Assembly (NCBI GenBank): GCA_947505105.1
Contig: CANNKG010000002.1
Location: 1 to 64,000, forward strand
Origin: Methylococcaceae bacterium
GTDB lineage: Bacteria > Pseudomonadota > Gammaproteobacteria > Methylococcales > Methylomonadaceae
Reading direction: 5' to 3'
Length of the DNA: 64,000 bases
In this document: piece after piece, positions 1-9,823 of the stretch
How the letters are laid out: every line of letters begins with the position of its first letter
How positions within the stretch are numbered: position 1 is the stretch's first letter
The notes under the pieces: generated by a model
Told to the model about the DNA's origin: nothing
What the model saw: only the letters and a program-made list of their open reading frames with translations
The model's database searches: none
Made by a program: the position numbers and the translations under genes

Positions 1-95
1 AAACGATATAATCGTACATCGCTTAACCGCATGGCTATTAATACGTTTTCTTTCAGTTTTTCTAACATCAGTTTGGAGAAGGTGAGCGCTATCAT
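1..95 (-). CDS. Possible 5' end of an unidentified gene running off the left edge
   Basis: An ATG at 93-95 (minus strand) opens a frame of 31 codons without a stop up to the window edge. An AAAGGA Shine-Dalgarno-like sequence lies 8 nt upstream of it. The visible residues (MIALTFSKLMLEKLKEN...) match no family I recognise. It would be the next gene downstream of the truncated sensor kinase on the same strand. With only 31 codons visible this could be chance; the ribosome-binding site is the main support. Confidence 0.3.
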   Translation of the reverse strand, partial: MIALTFSKLMLEKLKENVLIAMRLSDVRLYR

Positions 96-188
96 TCAAG
101 CATTCCTTTGGCGGTATTTTCTTATGGCGTCAAGCATACCGACAAAAGAGGGAATTTTCGTATTTTCGGAAATTTAATTTATGAAAGT

Positions 189-3100
189 CTATAACATGAC
201 CAAATCATAATGTTGTTCACGCAACATTTTCAGGGCTTTTTTACCGTGATTGACGATGGTGATTGCCGCATCCGACAAGCTAAGCAATTCATGAATAATC
301 TGTTGCTGATCAAGATTAGTCTCGACAATCAGTAATTTTTTACCGACGAGGAGCGGATGGATATTGCTGATGAAGATGTTCATAGTTGAATTGGCAGGCT
401 GTTTATGCGCATCATGATTTGCATAGCTTGAAATACCGAGAATCAATTCAAATGCGAATCGGCTGCCTTGTCCGGGGGTGCTTTGGATTGCAATCTCGCT
501 GCCCATCAGTTGGAGCAGATCATGGCTGATCGAAAGACCTAAGCCAATACCGCCAAAGCGTCGAGTATTTGCGCCGTCTACTTGGGTGAAGGGAAGAAAT
601 ATCTTTTCACGATCTTTGTTCGACATACCGATGCCGGTATCGGTGATGCTAAACAGAAGTTTGGCCCGAGAACGTTCACGTTGCAGCAGTTTAATCTGTA
701 AGCTGACTGAGCCTAAATCAGTAAATTTGATGGCATTACTGAGCAGATTGCTCAAAATCTGTTGTATTCTTAGGGCATCGCCGATCAAGAGTTTAGGTAC
801 GTTGGTATCCAGCTCGATTTTAAAATCGAGGGCTTTTTCTTCGGCACGATGAATAAATAAATTGTTGATATTTTTGAGGACAACATCAAGATCGAAAGCA
901 CATTGATCAAGGGCGATGCGTCCGGCTTCCAGCTTGGAAGCATCCAGAATGTCTTTTAGAATACTGAGTAAACTATGCGACGACTGGTTGATTTTTTCGA
1001 GATAGCCTCGGATATCGGGCGCCAATACTTTATTTAAAGCAAGATGAGATAAGCCCAGAATGGCATTCATGGGCGTGCGAATTTCGTGGCTCATATTGGC
1101 GAGAAATTCTGATTTGGATTTGGCGAGCGCTTCGGCTTTATCCTTGGCTTCAATGAGAGCATGTTCTATACGTTTGCGTTCGCTTAAATCACGGATGACC
1201 GATTGCAGCACAATTTTGCCATCCAGGGAAACCCTGGAAAGTGACACTTCGGCTGGAAAAATAGAGCCATCACGACGTTGGTGCAGCCATTCAAAACACA
1301 TATAGCCGTTGTTAATGGCAGTAGTCATCGTAGCGATTGAAGCTTTCCATGAATCCGTACCGTCTTGCTGCATCGTGGGTGAAACTTCGGCGGGATGTTT
1401 ACAACAAAATTCTTCAACGCTGGAATAGCCAAATAAATCAAGCGCTGCCTGATTGCAATCGAGAAAACCGCTCAAATCGGTCATGGTGACGGCATCATGC
1501 GCGACATTAAATAGCTCACGATATTTACGTTCACTTTGTCGAAGAATTTCGGCATTATTGTTGGTTTCAATCGCAATTCCGGCTAAATTGCCCGCCCGCT
1601 CAATCGACATAATGTCATTAAGCGAAGGCGTTGCTGTTTCTCGTCGATAGATGGCGATGACTCCCAAGACTTTACCATCGCTGCCTTTGATTGGTTCTGC
1701 CCAGCAAGAGGCTAAATTGGCATTTTTAGCTAAATCTCGCAGGGTCGCCCAGTAGGGATGTTGTTGAATATTTTCGGTAATCACTCGGTGACCTCTGAAG
1801 GCGGCTGTGCTGCATGAACATACTGCATCGCTAACGGGTAGACCATCGATAGCCTCATTGAAAAAATCAGGTAGGCTTGGACTTGCGCCTTGGACCAAAT
1901 ATTTTTCGGTCGTATCGAGTAATAGAATACTGCACAGTCGGGTGGGATCTTCCTGTTCAACACTGTGAACGATGGATTCAAGCACTTCGGGTAATGGCGC
2001 TCGCTGGGCTAATAGCTCCATTGTGAAACTCCGATGCTGTTCGCGAATTTCTGCAGCTTTACGCGAACTGATTTCGAGACGTAACCGATACACCCAATAA
2101 CTAAATAGTAAAAACAGCAATATTAATGCCGAGCCATATTTGATCAAGGTAGTGGAACTGATCTCCGGTTCGATGGTAAGCCCTGACCAGTGATTGAAAA
2201 TGGTTTCAAGTTGATCTTTCGGAATACTTATCATCGCTTTTTGGATGATGGCGATGAGTTCCGGATTGTTTTTGGTAATCGCAAAACCATGCTGACTTAT
2301 ATAATCGGTCTGTCCGGAAAATCGGAGGGTATAAAACCCCCCATTTTTAATCGCATAATTAGCGATTCCGGCATCTCCGACGTAAGCGTCGGCTTTTCCA
2401 TCCAGCACTGAGTGTAATGCGGAGTAGGTATCGTTGGTCACGACTAATTTTATGCGCGGATGATATTTACTGAGCATTTCTTGCATGAAATAGCCTTTTT
2501 CGATAGCGATGCGCTTGCCGTCAAGGTTTTGCAAGCTGCCGATAAAGCTACCCTGGCCATTGTCGATGATGATGGCGTAACTCGTTTTATAGGGGTCGGT
2601 AAAATGGAGATATTCTGAACGTTCCGGTGTTTTAACCGCACAATCCAACATATCGAGTTGATGATGTTTGGCCATTTCCAGAATATTGGTCCAGGAATCG
2701 TCATGAATGATTTCAAAACGTACCCCCAGTTTTTTTTCGATTAGTTTGACATAGTCGGCAGCAAGCCCCCGGTATTCACCTTGAGAATCAATCCATTCGT
2801 AGGGAGCAAATGCCTGATCGACCCCGATTTTGATTACCGGATGACTAATAAGCCAGTTTCTTTCCGCATCAGTCAAATTCAAGTTATCGCGTTGCGATTT
2901 ATAGATGAAGTTGTTCAGTTCATTTTCAGTCAAAGAATTATTTAACCCTGAAGCTGTATAAGCGTCTGCGACCATTTTTAGACGATTAGGTTCGATGAGG
3001 CCAAGCGGAATCAAATCTGGCAAAATCAGTTTACGCGTTTCGGCGGCTTCAAAATGTAAATGCTCCAGGCTCAACTTACTATGATATTTGCTGTGAATCA

Positions 3101-3875
3101 CCTCGATTATTTCATCGGGATGATCCAGCGCATAACGCCAGCCTCTGAGTGCGGCGCGCAGGAATCGATCGGCCCGTCCTGGATGTTCATTCAATTCTTT
3201 ACGACTGGTAAATAAAATATCACCGTAGAAATCGATGCCATAATTTTGCGGATTAATAATATTGATTTTCAAGCCTATTTGCTTGAAATAGAACGGCTGA
3301 TCCGTCAAATAACCGGAAATGACGTCGACCTTATTGTTGGTTAACAAGTCATAGTCATTGCTTTGCGGCAGCAGGATGTAGTCTTTCTCGCTGATGTTGG
3401 CGTTTTCCAACATGGCTCGAAGAGGTGCTTCATTAGTGCTGATAATATCCGACATGATCCGTTTGCCGACCATTTCATAAGGGCTAATGATTCCCGAATC
3501 TTGCCGACTCATAAATACCAGCGGATTATGCTGAAAAATTGCCGCAAGTGCAGAAATTTGCTCGCCACTGGCATATTGGGATAATAGTCCGGAATCGCCT
3601 ACGCCATACTCAGTCTCACCAGAAGAGACTTGTTTCACGAAATTCTTTTCGAGAACGCGTTCAAGGATTTCAACCTCTAAACCTTCTTCAGCGAAATAGC
3701 CTTTTTCGATGGCGGCGTAATAGCCTGCAAATTGAAATTGATTGAACCACTTTAATTGTAAATGAACTTTTTCAGGATTAGCGGACACGTCTGCAAGCAC
3801 CGTACCGACCACGAGCAGGTTCAAGATCAAAAAGAAGCAAAAAGTAAAAATTCTGCGTATGGGATGTATAGACAT
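189..3875 (-). CDS. Hybrid sensor histidine kinase with two periplasmic binding domains and a truncated receiver
   Basis: This 1228-residue membrane sensor kinase starts with a signal-anchor (about 8-28). An NMT1/THI5-like solute-binding domain follows (about 36-310; LKWFNQFQFAGYYAA motif), then a family-3 solute-binding domain (about 345-570). A transmembrane helix (about 578-596), GAF (about 625-775) and PAS (about 785-905) come next. The kinase core has an H-box SHEIRTPMN with the phospho-His near residue 928, an N-box NLLSNAIKF near 1045, and DTGIGM and GLGLS ATP motifs. The last ~50 residues begin a receiver domain (KKLLIVETNLDQQ) but end at YDLVML-stop, exactly before the strand that normally carries the phospho-acceptor Asp. 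No continuing frame is visible downstream. The kinase core appears intact, so signalling probably goes to a separate regulator. The ligand is unknown; the domains suggest small nitrogenous or amino-acid-like molecules. Confidence 0.9.
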   Translation of the reverse strand: MSIHPIRRIFTFCFFLILNLLVVGTVLADVSANPEKVHLQLKWFNQFQFAGYYAAIEKGYFAEEGLEVEILERVLEKNFVKQVSSGETEYGVGDSGLLSQYASGEQISALAAIFQHNPLVFMSRQDSGIISPYEMVGKRIMSDIISTNEAPLRAMLENANISEKDYILLPQSNDYDLLTNNKVDVISGYLTDQPFYFKQIGLKINIINPQNYGIDFYGDILFTSRKELNEHPGRADRFLRAALRGWRYALDHPDEIIEVIHSKYHSKLSLEHLHFEAAETRKLILPDLIPLGLIEPNRLKMVADAYTASGLNNSLTENELNNFIYKSQRDNLNLTDAERNWLISHPVIKIGVDQAFAPYEWIDSQGEYRGLAADYVKLIEKKLGVRFEIIHDDSWTNILEMAKHHQLDMLDCAVKTPERSEYLHFTDPYKTSYAIIIDNGQGSFIGSLQNLDGKRIAIEKGYFMQEMLSKYHPRIKLVVTNDTYSALHSVLDGKADAYVGDAGIANYAIKNGGFYTLRFSGQTDYISQHGFAITKNNPELIAIIQKAMISIPKDQLETIFNHWSGLTIEPEISSTTLIKYGSALILLFLLFSYWVYRLRLEISSRKAAEIREQHRSFTMELLAQRAPLPEVLESIVHSVEQEDPTRLCSILLLDTTEKYLVQGASPSLPDFFNEAIDGLPVSDAVCSCSTAAFRGHRVITENIQQHPYWATLRDLAKNANLASCWAEPIKGSDGKVLGVIAIYRRETATPSLNDIMSIERAGNLAGIAIETNNNAEILRQSERKYRELFNVAHDAVTMTDLSGFLDCNQAALDLFGYSSVEEFCCKHPAEVSPTMQQDGTDSWKASIATMTTAINNGYMCFEWLHQRRDGSIFPAEVSLSRVSLDGKIVLQSVIRDLSERKRIEHALIEAKDKAEALAKSKSEFLANMSHEIRTPMNAILGLSHLALNKVLAPDIRGYLEKINQSSHSLLSILKDILDASKLEAGRIALDQCAFDLDVVLKNINNLFIHRAEEKALDFKIELDTNVPKLLIGDALRIQQILSNLLSNAIKFTDLGSVSLQIKLLQRERSRAKLLFSITDTGIGMSNKDREKIFLPFTQVDGANTRRFGGIGLGLSISHDLLQLMGSEIAIQSTPGQGSRFAFELILGISSYANHDAHKQPANSTMNIFISNIHPLLVGKKLLIVETNLDQQQIIHELLSLSDAAITIVNHGKKALKMLREQHYDLVML

Positions 3876-4204
3876 CTAAGCGGCGATTGTTGGCCTAATT
3901 GAAATGATTCAACGATTAAATATGGAATGATATGATACTAAAGATAGTACAAATAATTTGGTATTGTTAGTCGTCGATATTCAATGTTTGAGTAAGCAGT
4001 CGGTTTAGGTGATCAATAGCGGTATTCTATCGTTTTTATTGAAGGTTGAACCCGGTGCTTTGTTGTCAGAAGTTTCTGGTTAGGAACGAATAATTAACTG
4101 ATTGCCGGACGGGGCATATTGCGCTGTTCCTTCTGGCTATGGGGACCCTGTATAAAACACAATATGACGCACCGGAGTAAGGTAAGTTATTTTGGGCGAA
4201 ATCC
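3876..4204. other. Intergenic region of 329 bp
   Basis: This gap lies upstream of the sensor kinase and downstream of the PaaK-like gene, both on the minus strand. I see no convincing small gene, no strong hairpin with a T-tract, and no clear promoter pair. It presumably carries the kinase promoter. The kinase start has no strong Shine-Dalgarno sequence. Confidence 0.5.
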
Positions 4205-5710
4205 TTATTGACGGGTGTAGCGATGTTTTATACCCGCCGGAAAATAATCTGAATCAGCAAACGAGCGTAGCGTAATCCGTGGCAATTGCCGTTCCGGCGG
4301 CGTGTAGTTGGCAAATTCGCTATTCAGTCGGAGCAATTGTTCCCGAATCGAGTTGGCGATAATGGTGGTCATCATTTCTGCAGGTTCAACGCCCGGTAAT
4401 AATTCAACTGCGATGTGCAGGAAACAATCGCCGTTATGCGTTTCGTGGGTTTCGAGAACGAATTTTCCGGTGACCCAATACATGATTTCGGGTTGTTCAA
4501 GACCGACGGTGACGTTTTCTGGAAAAATATTAGCGCCGTAATACGATACCGTAAAATCAGCTCGGCCGAAGACATACACGAACGGTAAGTGACGCACCTT
4601 AAAGTCCTTGGGTAGACCTAAATCGACAAACGACGTAATAGCGTAGTCGTTCAAAAATGCCCACATCTCCGCGTAACTGATAATCCCACCTTTATCGGCG
4701 ATATGATAGCGTACTAAAGGAATTGTGTTATCGCCTGAAATAACCAGCGTCCCCTCGTGTTCTTCAAAGAACCGGCTATGTGGATCGTATTGAACGAGGG
4801 TGGGCAGGCGAGATTCCCCGAACAAGGTGCGGGCGGCTTCCGGATGCTCGGCCAGCCAGCGTCGAATCGCGATGCTAAACGGCGTCTCATTGCCCAATAC
4901 GCCGCCGTCGGCCGTTCCATAAAGCGATGCGCTATCAAAACAAGGGGCGTTTGAACCCACTCGATCACTGACCAGACTACGCCATTCTTCACTAAAAACT
5001 TCGCCAGCAAAGACCAGCTTGGGATGATAATCGGCCCATTGGATATTTTCGGCAATGCCTGCGTCGATAACATCTTTGATAAACGGTGGATAACCCAGCA
5101 ACACGGTTTGTTCAAAATGTGGAGCCAGTTCACGCACCACTCGAAAAATTTCCGCTTTATTATTCCCCGGAGTGGCGACCATGAGCGGATAACCTTTCTG
5201 CGCCAGATGCCAGCAGCAAGAAGTTGTGAATAGCCCCCCAACCCAGTTACCGAGCGCAAAGCAAATGACGACTAAGGTGCGCCGTTCGTGAGCGCGAAAA
5301 CTATCGAAAAAAACCTGTTCGAAGCGGAGGGCGATATCGAGTTCATTGAGTGCCGAGCGTGGCCAAAATGTAGGCTTGCCGGTCGAGCCGGACGAAACGG
5401 CAACCCGGTCAGCTTGGTCAAGATTCCCACCGATGCAACGATCTGGAAGTGGATACGCCTGCATATAATTGGGTTTATTCATCAAGGGGAGAGCGGCAAA
5501 TTCATTTAATGATCGAATCTGTTCGACATTGACGCCGTGGTGTTCAAGAAATTTGCGATATGCGGGTACCTGATTGACGCAGCGCATAAAAAGCGCGAGA
5601 ACATGTGCTTCAGGCGTGTGATTTTGGTGTTCTTCTAAAATGGTATCAAGTGATTTGATAAGAAAATCATGGGAAATATTGTCGGATCCTGAATGAGATG
5701 AAGTGAGCAT
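4205..5710 (-). CDS. PaaK-like adenylate-forming enzyme (phenylacetate-CoA ligase / F390 synthetase family)
   Basis: This 501-residue protein belongs to the PaaK/coenzyme F390 synthetase branch of adenylate-forming enzymes, which activate a carboxylate as an acyl-adenylate. The nucleotide-binding loop reads SSGSTGKP (about 107-114). The A5-type motif is SLYGTADGG, and a GRADFTVSYYGANIFPENV segment corresponds to the C-terminal hinge region of the family. The usual acidic YRTGD motif is replaced by YHIADKGG, so the substrate probably differs from phenylacetate. The ATG has an AGGTAA ribosome-binding site. It stands alone, between the sensor kinase and the acyltransferase gene, so the context gives no pathway. 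The family is clear; the substrate cannot be read from the sequence. Confidence 0.85.
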   Translation of the reverse strand: MLTSSHSGSDNISHDFLIKSLDTILEEHQNHTPEAHVLALFMRCVNQVPAYRKFLEHHGVNVEQIRSLNEFAALPLMNKPNYMQAYPLPDRCIGGNLDQADRVAVSSGSTGKPTFWPRSALNELDIALRFEQVFFDSFRAHERRTLVVICFALGNWVGGLFTTSCCWHLAQKGYPLMVATPGNNKAEIFRVVRELAPHFEQTVLLGYPPFIKDVIDAGIAENIQWADYHPKLVFAGEVFSEEWRSLVSDRVGSNAPCFDSASLYGTADGGVLGNETPFSIAIRRWLAEHPEAARTLFGESRLPTLVQYDPHSRFFEEHEGTLVISGDNTIPLVRYHIADKGGIISYAEMWAFLNDYAITSFVDLGLPKDFKVRHLPFVYVFGRADFTVSYYGANIFPENVTVGLEQPEIMYWVTGKFVLETHETHNGDCFLHIAVELLPGVEPAEMMTTIIANSIREQLLRLNSEFANYTPPERQLPRITLRSFADSDYFPAGIKHRYTRQ

Positions 5711-5845
5711 GGCAATTTACCTGCGAAATTTAGTGATAAGCAGCGAGATTAAACGTTTTACAAAGCATAGCTGATATTGTAGCGATACGAAAGCACAACC
5801 TTCGCGTAGTATGGAAAATCGTATTGTTTAGGAATGAAAGTAAAA

Positions 5846-5875
5846 TGTAGGGTGGATAAGCGAGAGCGCATCCAC
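5846..5875. repeat. Palindromic REP-like element
   Basis: TGTAGGGTGGATAAGCG is followed by AGAG and CGCATCCAC. The arms GTGGAT (5852-5857) and ATCCAC (5870-5875) pair, with an inner GCG/CGC pair and a two-base bulge. The sequence resembles the dispersed TAGGGTGGAT...ATCCACC repeats found between genes of many gammaproteobacteria. It sits immediately after the acyltransferase stop codon and may help end or stabilise that transcript. A related element lies at 57115-57136. Confidence 0.6.
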
Positions 5876-5877
5876 TC

Positions 5878-7014
5878 TTAAAGGTTCTTTCTGAACGGCA
5901 ACAATTCTCGGGTCTGGCTTTGGTACTGTTGTAACATTTGTTGTTCTTCGTGCAAGAACTGTCCAATTGCACTTTTAAATTGTGGATTTTGAATCCAGTG
6001 GGCAGAGTAGGTGGTGATGGGTTCGAAACCCCGCGCAATTTTATGTTCGCCTTGGGCGCCCGAATCGAAGCGTTCTAGTCCGTGTTCAATACAAAAGTCG
6101 AGGCCTTGGTAATAGCAAGCTTCAAAATGTAAATTCGGATATTCGTCATCACATCCCCAATACCGTCCATACAAGGTATCCGTGCCGACAAAGCTTAATG
6201 CTGCGCCAATATAAGCTTGATCTTTAATTGCCAGAATCAGCAATATTTGTTCGGGCATCGTGGCGGCAAGCCGGATAAAAAAATCGAGATTTAAATAAGG
6301 CCGCATGCGATGTTTAAAATAAGTCATCTGATAAAAATTGTAAAACACTTGCCAATGCTGCTCAGTCGTTTCTATGCCACGCAAATGAATAAAATGAATG
6401 CCTTGTTCGGCTACTTTGCGCCGTTCGCGCAGGATGGTTTTACGTTTGCGTGCGTTAAATGTTGCGCAATAATCTTCAAAATCGCGATAGCCGTGATTAA
6501 ACCACTGAAATTGCACGCCTTCCCGCACCAATAGTCCAAGTCCTTGTAATTGCTCAGTTTGCTCTTGACTGTTGAATAAACAGTGCCAGGATGAGCTTTG
6601 TTGAGCCCCGGAATGGTGTTCAATAAATTCCAGAAGCAGGCTTAGGACTTGGCACTCATCGACACCGGGCTTAATGATGATGCGTGGTGCCGGGCAGGGC
6701 GTGAACGGCACGGCGGTTAACCATTTGGGATAATAGCGGAGACCGTGCTGATGGTAGGCATTAGCCCAGCTTTGATCAAACACAAATTCGCCTTGAGAAT
6801 GTGTTTTCAGATAGAGCGGACAGAGCGCAAGCAATTCTTCTCTGTCATAAATCAAAAGATGCCGCGCCGACCAGCCGGATTCGGCAGCGGCTGAGCCACT
6901 CAATTCCAGAGCGCTTAGAAATTCATGGCGCAAAAACGGATACCCGCTACCGGCCAATAGGTTCCATTCGAGCGCTGAAATTTCCGCGAGGCTATTAAGC
7001 TGCTTGATCTGCAT
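5878..7014 (-). CDS. COG3146-type (DUF482) GNAT/FemAB-like acyltransferase
   Basis: This is a predicted N-acyltransferase of the COG3146/DUF482 family, 378 residues from the chosen start. Family-typical segments are PFLRHEFLSALELSGSA near the N-terminus, RKRKTILRERRKV-like basic residues in the middle (NARKRKTILRERRKVAEQG), and an acyl-CoA-type C-terminal half with RYWGCDDEYPNLHFEACYYQ and FDSGAQGEHKIARGFEP. The start at 7014 (MQIKQLN) fits the family N-terminus. An earlier in-frame ATG at 7065 would overlap hemG by 71 nt and add a poorly conserved leader. The gene overlaps the hemG end by 20 nt and is probably co-transcribed with mnmH-selD-hemG. The acyl donor and acceptor are not known for this family. 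Confidence 0.85.
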   Translation of the reverse strand: MQIKQLNSLAEISALEWNLLAGSGYPFLRHEFLSALELSGSAAAESGWSARHLLIYDREELLALCPLYLKTHSQGEFVFDQSWANAYHQHGLRYYPKWLTAVPFTPCPAPRIIIKPGVDECQVLSLLLEFIEHHSGAQQSSSWHCLFNSQEQTEQLQGLGLLVREGVQFQWFNHGYRDFEDYCATFNARKRKTILRERRKVAEQGIHFIHLRGIETTEQHWQVFYNFYQMTYFKHRMRPYLNLDFFIRLAATMPEQILLILAIKDQAYIGAALSFVGTDTLYGRYWGCDDEYPNLHFEACYYQGLDFCIEHGLERFDSGAQGEHKIARGFEPITTYSAHWIQNPQFKSAIGQFLHEEQQMLQQYQSQTRELLPFRKNL

Positions 7015-7534
7015 TCGAGACCTGTAGGCCGAACCGCTCGACTTGTGCCCAATCGGTAAATTCAATGATAGTCGTGGGATCGGTCGGGCCTTTGGTGATC
7101 CACATAATCAAACGAATCATCAGGCGATCAAAAGGGCCGTAACTCGGATAATCAAGTTTTCCGGCAAATACCGCCGTTTGTTTGGGTTGCCAAGGACTGC
7201 GTTTGAGAAATTTTCGAAAATAGGGGTTCGTCGCCGGGGTATTTTTTTCAGGTTTCCGCGCCACAATGTTGACGGAAAAAAACGCATTGGCTTTGCGGTC
7301 GAGTTCCGTTTTGTGACGTTTGATAAAGTCGAGGATTAACGGATGGTGCTTGCCGTAATGAATGCTCGAACCGATGATAATTTTATCGAAGCCGCTTAAG
7401 TCGGGATCTCCTGGTTCAGCAATCGATACGACCGACACTTGATGGCCTTGCTGTTCGATAATGGATTGCAATTTCAGCGCGATTGTTTGGGTATGTCCGC
7501 TGACGCTTGAATATAAGATTAGAAATTTTGCCAT
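6995..7534 (-). CDS. hemG: Menaquinone-dependent protoporphyrinogen IX dehydrogenase HemG
   Basis: This 179-residue flavodoxin-fold enzyme oxidises protoporphyrinogen IX to protoporphyrin IX, the next-to-last step of heme synthesis, at the cytoplasmic face of the membrane. The FMN phosphate-binding loop is LYSSVSGHTQTIA at the N-terminus. It is followed by the HemG-specific IIGSSIHYGKHHP, FSVNIVARKPEKNTP and FAGKLDYPSYGPFDRLMIRLIM segments; these line up closely with E. coli HemG. The long-chain insert that separates HemG from flavodoxins is present. It lies 21 nt downstream of selD and overlaps the acyltransferase gene. The electron acceptor in this organism (mena- or ubiquinone) cannot be told from the sequence. 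Confidence 0.93.
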   Translation of the reverse strand: MAKFLILYSSVSGHTQTIALKLQSIIEQQGHQVSVVSIAEPGDPDLSGFDKIIIGSSIHYGKHHPLILDFIKRHKTELDRKANAFFSVNIVARKPEKNTPATNPYFRKFLKRSPWQPKQTAVFAGKLDYPSYGPFDRLMIRLIMWITKGPTDPTTIIEFTDWAQVERFGLQVSNADQAA

Positions 7535-7555
7535 GGGGATGCTCGTTGGTATGGA

Positions 7556-9823
7556 TTAATGGATAACTAGTTTAGCTTCGTTTGTGACTTCGCCGATAAT
7601 CGCGGCGTCGGTGATGCCTTGGCTGTGCAACTGCGCAACGCATTCCTCCGCCTGTTCTGATGGTACGGCAAATAATAAGCCACCGCTGGTTTGCGGATCA
7701 AAGAGCAGCGGATGACTTAGGTCGTTTATCTCAGGTGACAGCAAGGCTTTTGAACTGTGGTAATTACTTGGGGCCAGAGATGCCTGATAGCCTTTGGCAA
7801 ATAACTCGGTGACCCCGGTAAACGTTGGAATTTTTGAATAATCAATTTTAAGACCGAAGCCGTGCGGGTTAGTTCTGAGCATTTCAAGGGCATGTCCTAA
7901 TAATCCGAACCCCGTTACATCAGTGCAGCCGGAGACTGCAAAGCCACGCATCACGTTGAGTGCGCTGCCATTGGATGCCAGCATGCTGCGAATGGCTTGA
8001 TCGACCAGTTTGCCGTTGGATTGAGCTAGCATGTTGGCGGCTAGAATCACGCCGGTGCCGATGGCTTTGGTGAGGATTAAACGATCACCTGCGCGGGTCA
8101 GATTCTTCTTGAGCAGTTGTTGCGGCTTGACGATGCCTTGGACGGCCAGCGCGATTGATAATTCTGCGCCTTCGCCGGTATGGCCGCCGAGCAGCACGGC
8201 AGCGTTTTTTGCCAGCACATCGAGAATGCCGGACATTAGTTGATAAAGCTCCTCCTTTTGGATGGTTGGCGTCGCAGGCTCAAGCGTGATGCCGACTTGC
8301 GCGGCGGTCGGTTGGCCGCCCATCGCATAGAGGTCGCTGAGGGCATGTTGAGTTGCAATCTGGCCGAACAGGTAGGGATCGCTAATGAACGAGCGAAATT
8401 GATCGAGGCTATGGAGGTGTAAACCCGGTTTGGTTATTTCAACTAAGGCGCAATCTTCGCCTTCTTGAACGCCCAGTAATACCCCTGGCGCTTTAGGGAT
8501 AGCCAGTTGGCTCAAGCTCTCGGCGAGCGTCGCCGCAGCGATTTTACTACCACAGCCGCCGCAGGTATTGGCGTGCCAATGTTCTGCTTGCAGGGTGGCT
8601 TTCGCTACGGGCATGGTTTTACGAATTGGCCCCGGATTGAACGCGTAGTTTTTAGCCTGAAATCGGCGCATAAAATCCCGGTCAATCCAGTCTTTGACGA
8701 TCCAGAGCGTTGAGGAAGATAAACAACGGAGGATTGAGGCGTCGTCTTGATGCACCAAGGCTTTCCGTTCGCCGACCGTGATCAGCGATAACACATGTCG
8801 TTTCGGGACAAAGGTTTTTAAGGGGACGTTGTGCGTGAAAAAAGCGCGGATATTGTGACCCAGAATTCTGCCTTCTCTAACCGCATACACGCCCGCTTTT
8901 TTTAACGGTGAGGGCGAAAAATGGATGCAGTCGCCTGCCGCGAACAAGTCATTTTGATTTTCGACCCGAAGTTGGGCATCGACTTTGACGAAGCCCTGTT
9001 CATTGATCGGCAATTGAGAATCCTTGAACCAACCCGGCGCTGCCGCTTGCGTCGCAATTAAGGCGCGAAAAAAATTTTCGGAGCGGCTTGAGGATTCACC
9101 ACTTTTTAACAGCAAGCCAGTCTCATGAATTTGCAATACTTCGGTATTGGCGTAAATAGCGATGTTCAGCTCTTGGAAGGTTTGTTGGAGATGCTGTTGT
9201 GCTTGATGATCCTGGGCCGATACCAGAAAATCATGCCTCTGAATCAGGCAGACCCTGGCATTCCAGCGGTTTTGGTCGATTAACAGCTTTAAGATGATTG
9301 CGATTTCCACGCCGGCAGCGCCAGCGCCAATCACCGCTATCGAGAGACATTCTGAACCACTATGGTTTCGCAAATCTTCAAGTAATTGAGTCCATTGGCC
9401 GATGAATTGCGAAATCGGTTTGAGAGGTATTGCCTTGAAGGTGGCATCGGGAGCGAAAACCTCGATGGCTTTAGGCACAATACCGACATTCAATGAGGCG
9501 CAAGCGTAATGAACATCAACCCGGTTTTCGAGCTGAACGAGCTTTTTGTCAGTGTCGATGCCGATGATTTTCGCTTGAATAAACCGATGCCCATGTTCTT
9601 CGCACATCCGGCGCATATCAAAATGACAATCTTCATAAGTGTAATAGCCAGCCAAGAAACCAGGAATCATCCCGGAGTAGGGAGAATGCGTCTGGTCTGA
9701 AATCAACGTGATGCGCAGCCCGCCAATTGGCTTCATGGAAAACATCTTCAACACCTGAACATTAGCGTGGCCGCCACCGAGCAGCAACAGGTCCGACACT
9801 ATCGGGGGCGGGGGATTATTCAT
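7556..9823 (-). CDS. selD: Selenide, water dikinase SelD fused to an N-terminal FAD/NAD(P) oxidoreductase
   Basis: This 755-residue fusion makes selenophosphate from selenide and ATP. Residues 1 to about 385 form an NADH-dehydrogenase-like flavoprotein, with an FAD dinucleotide loop LLLGGGHANVQVL, a second nucleotide loop AVIGAGAAGVEIAI and an FAAGDCIHF motif. This is the known 'N-term to SelD' module. Residues about 410-755 are SelD, with the active-site loop CGGCGSK. Cys424 matches the essential Cys17 and Lys427 matches Lys20 of E. coli SelD, while the non-essential Cys19 is Ser here. GGHTGEGAELS and TDVTGFGLLGH are also present. The oxidoreductase may reduce the selenium substrate; that is inference. 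The start codon overlaps the end of mnmH by 8 nt, so the two are translationally coupled. No selA, selB or tRNA-Sec is in the window. Confidence 0.95.
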   Translation of the reverse strand: MNNPPPPIVSDLLLLGGGHANVQVLKMFSMKPIGGLRITLISDQTHSPYSGMIPGFLAGYYTYEDCHFDMRRMCEEHGHRFIQAKIIGIDTDKKLVQLENRVDVHYACASLNVGIVPKAIEVFAPDATFKAIPLKPISQFIGQWTQLLEDLRNHSGSECLSIAVIGAGAAGVEIAIILKLLIDQNRWNARVCLIQRHDFLVSAQDHQAQQHLQQTFQELNIAIYANTEVLQIHETGLLLKSGESSSRSENFFRALIATQAAAPGWFKDSQLPINEQGFVKVDAQLRVENQNDLFAAGDCIHFSPSPLKKAGVYAVREGRILGHNIRAFFTHNVPLKTFVPKRHVLSLITVGERKALVHQDDASILRCLSSSTLWIVKDWIDRDFMRRFQAKNYAFNPGPIRKTMPVAKATLQAEHWHANTCGGCGSKIAAATLAESLSQLAIPKAPGVLLGVQEGEDCALVEITKPGLHLHSLDQFRSFISDPYLFGQIATQHALSDLYAMGGQPTAAQVGITLEPATPTIQKEELYQLMSGILDVLAKNAAVLLGGHTGEGAELSIALAVQGIVKPQQLLKKNLTRAGDRLILTKAIGTGVILAANMLAQSNGKLVDQAIRSMLASNGSALNVMRGFAVSGCTDVTGFGLLGHALEMLRTNPHGFGLKIDYSKIPTFTGVTELFAKGYQASLAPSNYHSSKALLSPEINDLSHPLLFDPQTSGGLLFAVPSEQAEECVAQLHSQGITDAAIIGEVTNEAKLVIH

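Noticed and set aside
4714-5259. 181-codon frame on the minus strand inside the PaaK-like gene
   Set aside because: It overlaps the PaaK-like gene in another frame and has no family features; the PaaK-like frame carries the conserved motifs.
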